Below are positions 51,987 to 55,369 of a stretch of 55,369 nt of DNA, in pieces. The position numbers and the translations under genes are program-made. How positions within the stretch are numbered: the first letter of the stretch is position 1; every line of letters begins with the position of its first letter. This stretch comes from Brevinematales bacterium (lineage in GTDB: Bacteria; Spirochaetota; Brevinematia; Brevinematales; GWF1-51-8). The stretch lies in NCBI GenBank assembly GCA_020059465.1, contig JAGVBZ010000017.1, forward strand, positions 1-55,369, given 5' to 3'. The notes beneath the pieces were generated by a model. The model ran no database searches. It was not told the DNA's origin and worked only from the letters and a program-made list of their open reading frames with translations.

Positions 51987-54900
51987 TTATGGGTGCAGGT
52001 ATGTCCCGTCCGCACCGATTTTACCGGGTGCGGGGTTGCCGGGCAGATTGAGTACATATATGCGCATATTTCCCTGGCCGGAGCACGAGCATGAAAGTAC
52101 GCCGTTACTCACGACTTTCGTATCGCCGGTGATAGCGTCTACATAAGTCCCGTTGGGGATACCGCTGAATGTCGCGCCGCCGGAAATGGTGACCAGCACG
52201 AAGCTGTCGATACCTTTAGCCGCATCGGTGAAACGTTTCTTGAACGCCATATATCCGCTGCATCCGTCTAACGAGTATTGTCCTTTCTGGAGTGCGGGTA
52301 TTTTCTTGCGAATCTGGTTCAGACGCTGGAGATGCTTGGCAAGCGGATGATTCAGGGTATTTGCCATTGTACCGCTGGCGTTGTTCCATACGCCGTAGTC
52401 GATGACGTTTACTGAACCCTCGATATGATTACCGAAATATGCACGGCCTGTGGTGGCAAGAGGAGCGCTAGGGCCCTTATCGCAGGGCGCGCCTTTCATG
52501 AACTGGATTTCACTGCCGTAGTAGATACACGGAATACCGCGGAATGTCCAGAGGAGGCTGAAATCTTCGGCAAAATCGCCTTCGCTCCCGGCGAAACGGT
52601 TATCCGTGCCCGGGCCGTAATCGTGTGAATCCACATAACAGACGTTCCATGTCGCATCGTTGAAATAATGATCGGTACTGGTTGCCGCGTAGAACGCGCT
52701 GCCCGCTGAGCTGAAGTTCCAATGCATATGGAAGTCGATCACACCCATCCCTGACGATTTGGAATAATCGGGTGTATGATAGTTATTTCCGCTGAGATAA
52801 TGGTTGCCACTGGTGGGCTGGTTGCCCGTGCCTATACCGCACTCGTAATTATACGCGGCCTGGGCGCATTCGGCGTCTGTTCCGCTGAACGTCTGACGTT
52901 CGTTCCATGTATAGAACGGCACCGACAACGGGGCTACGCCTTTATTCCATATTTCATGTACGCGGGTGCAGACCTCGCCGAAAATATAGAAGCCCTTGGG
53001 AGCATAGTTATTCCACGCGGGCAGGAAGCGCTGGGTAAGCGTCCAGCGGCTGATATGCTTGACAGTGTCCATTCTGAACGCGTCGACGCCCATATCGATA
53101 TACTTTTTGTATGCGTTGATCAGGAACTGCTGAACATCGGTGTCTTCCGTGTTCAGGTCGATACAATCCTCGTGGATCGATCCGATCTGGCAGGTATAAT
53201 CTTCCCAGTTTTTCAGCCAGTCCTTATGGAATATTTTAGGATTGAACAGTTTCAGGTTCGGCCACTGGTAATTATAGCACTTATAACCCTCGGGGCTATA
53301 GTAACCTGAAGGCAGGCCCCAGCCGGAAAGGCTGTCCCACGCGAGGTTGGGTTTGGTTTTAGTCCAAAGATCGCCGTTATAATAGTTTTTGCCGGAAATA
53401 GGTTCATAACTTTTTCCGTCATAGACGAAGTTGGGATTGGGAACATCGTAATAATCGATAGTTGTGCCGTCGCCCCACTGGGGATCGGCGGAATCGCCCC
53501 AATACTTCACGGTCTGAAGGCCGACCGCGCCGAAACGTGAGGTATGATTGATAACTATGTCCTGTATCACTTTAAGTCCCTTCGCATGCGCGGCGTTGAT
53601 CAGGTCCTGATAGGTCGCGCCGGGGGATTCGAGGCGGGCATCCACCTTATTGAAATCCCATGCATGATAACCGTGGAAATCGTAATCGCTTCTATTCAGC
53701 ACAACCGGGGTGATCCATACTGCGGAAAAACCTAAAGCCTTGATGTAGTCCAGTTTCTGGATGAGGCCCTTGAAGTCGCCTCTCCAACCGGGATCGTTGT
53801 TCGCCGCGTTGCCGCTGGTCACATAGCATCTGCTGGGACGGTTGTTCGCGGGATCGCCGTCATAGAAACGCGCAGTCATCAGGAAATAAATGGTTTCTTC
53901 ACGGAAATCGACACTTTTCGAAGGCGTCGGAATAGCGTTTACATAAACTATCACCTTATCGGTGGCTTTTCCGCCCTTATTATCGGTAACCGTAAGAGTC
54001 ACAGTATAGGTTCCGGCGGTGGAATAAACTTTCGACGGCGTCGCGCCGGTCAGCCCGTTATTCCATGCATAGGACGCAATAGAACCGTCGGGATCGTATG
54101 AAGCGCTTCCGTCGAAATATGCAGTCCCGCCGGGCTGGATATAAATATCATTGCCGGCATTGGCGACAGGAAGCTTATTAGTAACCGGAATCTGGTCGGG
54201 ATTGGTATCGTACCAAGTATTGTTGGCGAAATACCCCGTTTTATTCCGGGTCAGGTCTGCAGTCTGGGGAGAGCCGTTGTTATTGAAAATAAGCTTGGTG
54301 GTGGTACCGGTAAACGTATGCTTATACCACCCTGTGCCCGCTTCGGACGCGGCTGCCATCGTAATACCGGGCCATGTCGCGGTACCGCAGTCGCCGCCCC
54401 AGTAATAAACTTTTAACGTTGATGTCCATGTCGAGGGTTTTTTACAATACACAGTGAAGGTTGTTGTTACGGGAGTATCGGGGTTTGTGTCATACCACTG
54501 ATTGTTATAGAAATAACCGTTCTTACTGCGCGATAAATCCGCAGTCTGGGAATTGCCCTTATCGCTGAAAATAAGACTTGTCGTAGTGCCGGAGAACTGG
54601 AACTTATACCATCCGGTACCGGTCTCAGGTGACGCTGTCATGATCATACCGGGCCAGGTTGCGCTGCCGCAGTCGCCGCCCCAGTAATAAACATAAGGAG
54701 TATTCGCCCATGCGGTCGGTTTCTTCATATAGACTATGAGAGGATTTGTTACCGGAGCCTCAGGATTGGTGTCGTACCAAAGATTGTTAATAAAGTATCC
54801 CGTCTTACTCCGGGTCAGGTCGGCAGTCTGGGGAGAGCCGTTGTTATTGAAGATGAGCTTAGTAGTGGTGCCGGTAAAAGTAAACTTATACCAGTCCGTT

Positions 54901-55172
54901 CCAGCCTCAGTCGCCAGAGTCATAACCTGTCCGGGCCATGTCGCGGTACCGCAGTCGCCGCCCCAGTAATAAACCCGGGGAGTGTTGCCCCAGGTAGCGG
55001 GCTTTTTCAGGTAGACGACGAAAGAAGTTGTGGTCGCTTCCGAATTAACATTTTTACCCTTTGCATCATTCATTTCCAACTGGTCTTCCATGTTGGAACA
55101 GGAAAACATCAGCAAAGAAGCAAGAACCAAGGTAAAACGGGAGAGCATGTTGAAAATAATACTCTTTTTCAT
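51987..55172 (-). CDS. Lipoprotein alpha-amylase with three starch-binding modules and a PKD domain
   Basis: The 1061-residue protein has a lipoprotein signal (LMFSC, Cys25), three repeats of a starch-binding module (about 50-135, 144-229 and 239-325, each with YYWGGDCG and WYK), a PKD domain (about 334-412) and a GH13 catalytic domain (about 423-1000). Catalytic residues are visible: nucleophile Asp702 in FRMDTVKH, acid/base Glu733 in IFGEVC and Asp851 in VDSHDYG. The modules resemble CBM26. It should be anchored on the cell surface and degrade starch, feeding malto-oligosaccharide import (compare the ATPase at 15334-16440). GGAGG precedes the ATG. Confidence 0.95.
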   Translation of the reverse strand: MKKSIIFNMLSRFTLVLASLLMFSCSNMEDQLEMNDAKGKNVNSEATTTSFVVYLKKPATWGNTPRVYYWGGDCGTATWPGQVMTLATEAGTDWYKFTFTGTTTKLIFNNNGSPQTADLTRSKTGYFINNLWYDTNPEAPVTNPLIVYMKKPTAWANTPYVYYWGGDCGSATWPGMIMTASPETGTGWYKFQFSGTTTSLIFSDKGNSQTADLSRSKNGYFYNNQWYDTNPDTPVTTTFTVYCKKPSTWTSTLKVYYWGGDCGTATWPGITMAAASEAGTGWYKHTFTGTTTKLIFNNNGSPQTADLTRNKTGYFANNTWYDTNPDQIPVTNKLPVANAGNDIYIQPGGTAYFDGSASYDPDGSIASYAWNNGLTGATPSKVYSTAGTYTVTLTVTDNKGGKATDKVIVYVNAIPTPSKSVDFREETIYFLMTARFYDGDPANNRPSRCYVTSGNAANNDPGWRGDFKGLIQKLDYIKALGFSAVWITPVVLNRSDYDFHGYHAWDFNKVDARLESPGATYQDLINAAHAKGLKVIQDIVINHTSRFGAVGLQTVKYWGDSADPQWGDGTTIDYYDVPNPNFVYDGKSYEPISGKNYYNGDLWTKTKPNLAWDSLSGWGLPSGYYSPEGYKCYNYQWPNLKLFNPKIFHKDWLKNWEDYTCQIGSIHEDCIDLNTEDTDVQQFLINAYKKYIDMGVDAFRMDTVKHISRWTLTQRFLPAWNNYAPKGFYIFGEVCTRVHEIWNKGVAPLSVPFYTWNERQTFSGTDAECAQAAYNYECGIGTGNQPTSGNHYLSGNNYHTPDYSKSSGMGVIDFHMHWNFSSAGSAFYAATSTDHYFNDATWNVCYVDSHDYGPGTDNRFAGSEGDFAEDFSLLWTFRGIPCIYYGSEIQFMKGAPCDKGPSAPLATTGRAYFGNHIEGSVNVIDYGVWNNASGTMANTLNHPLAKHLQRLNQIRKKIPALQKGQYSLDGCSGYMAFKKRFTDAAKGIDSFVLVTISGGATFSGIPNGTYVDAITGDTKVVSNGVLSCSCSGQGNMRIYVLNLPGNPAPGKIGADGTYLHP
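54163..55023 (-). repeat. Three tandem copies of the starch-binding module coding unit
   Basis: Within the amylase gene a unit of about 285 bases occurs three times in the same frame, encoding near-identical modules. The first and third copies share long identical stretches, while the middle copy has diverged more. Such repeats are prone to change copy number by recombination. Confidence 0.85.
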
Positions 55173-55232
55173 GTGGTCCTCCTATCCTTTTTCATTATTT
55201 TCTATAAACCGGACTAATTTTTCATTTTGTAA

Positions 55233-55272
55233 AATGTAAGCGATAATGTAAGCGCTTTTATCTTACTTACAT
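55233..55272 (-). promoter_or_regulatory. cre-like/LacI-family operator cluster upstream of amylase
   Basis: AATGTAAGCG occurs twice (55233-55242 and 55245-55254), the second continuing as TGTAAGCGCTTTTA, which fits the catabolite-responsive element consensus at nearly all positions. CTTACTTACA (55262-55271) gives inverted half-sites. This suggests control of the amylase by a LacI-family regulator such as CcpA or MalR type. The amylase -10 and -35 boxes are not clear. Confidence 0.6.
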
Positions 55273-55369
55273 AGTTCCCCCTGAAAAAGGCAATAATTCA
55301 ATACGGAATATGGAAATAAAAGTAAAAAAGATATAAAATAACTCCCGGAAAGGCAGAAAAACGTATAAA

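Overview
The window looks like chromosome from an uncultured anaerobic bacterium with a Gram-negative type envelope. Several proteins have lipobox signal peptides, there is a pseudopilin/pilus assembly cluster, a permease pair resembles LptF/LptG, and a rubrerythrin lies beside a superoxide reductase. Coding density is high, and most genes carry GGAGG-type ribosome sites and overlap by a few bases. The gene mix would fit a spirochaete-like lineage, but that is an inference; no rRNA or other phylogenetic anchor is present.

Layout. 1-1080: an AT-rich orphan membrane gene and a block of inverted repeats. 1081-4210 (minus): three tandem DUF2207 paralogues, one full length and two reduced to the secreted N-terminal domain. 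4346-8283 (plus): a six-gene pseudopilin/PilM-N-O-P-like cluster with no ATPase or secretin. 8267-16440 (minus): birA, a LysM/M23 peptidase, a secreted protein plus folP, trpA plus a metallo-beta-lactamase protein, an ankyrin lipoprotein and a MalK/UgpC-type ATPase. 16691-21219 (plus): a two-gene permease pair, a phosphohexomutase and a small lipoprotein. 21271-21376: a MITE-like repeat. 21430-29795 (minus): superoxide reductase, rubrerythrin, two tandem copies of a sodium:solute symporter with its small membrane partner, trpB, a Gfo/Idh/MocA oxidoreductase and a small acetyltransferase.

29867-38175 (minus) is one tightly overlapping run: purL, thioesterase, hisG, ThiD2-like protein, tsaD, a PseG-like/methyltransferase fusion, dus and a SpoIIM-like protein. 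38220-39236 is an AT-rich one-gene insert with a nucleoside-deoxyribosyltransferase/TIR-like domain, bounded by a 15-bp direct repeat. Next come an alpha/beta hydrolase, a membrane protein and a GNAT. proS, a lipoprotein, xthA and glgC follow on the minus strand. tRNA-Pro(CGG) diverges from proS. 46719-49098 holds an S24/Xre regulator, a ParA ATPase and an unrecognised ParA neighbour. The right end has a BLUF-like protein, a PQQ-propeller protein, a TylF-like methyltransferase and a very large lipoprotein alpha-amylase with three repeated starch-binding modules and an upstream cre-like operator.

Themes: glucan metabolism recurs (amylase, MalK-type ATPase, phosphohexomutase, GlgC). Oxidative-stress defence and core biosynthesis (Trp, His, purine, folate, thiamin) are also represented. 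The best candidates for something undescribed are the symporter cassette with its extracytoplasmic insert, the repeat-bounded insert at 38.2-39.2 kb, the regulator/ParA/partner cluster, and the DUF2207 triad.
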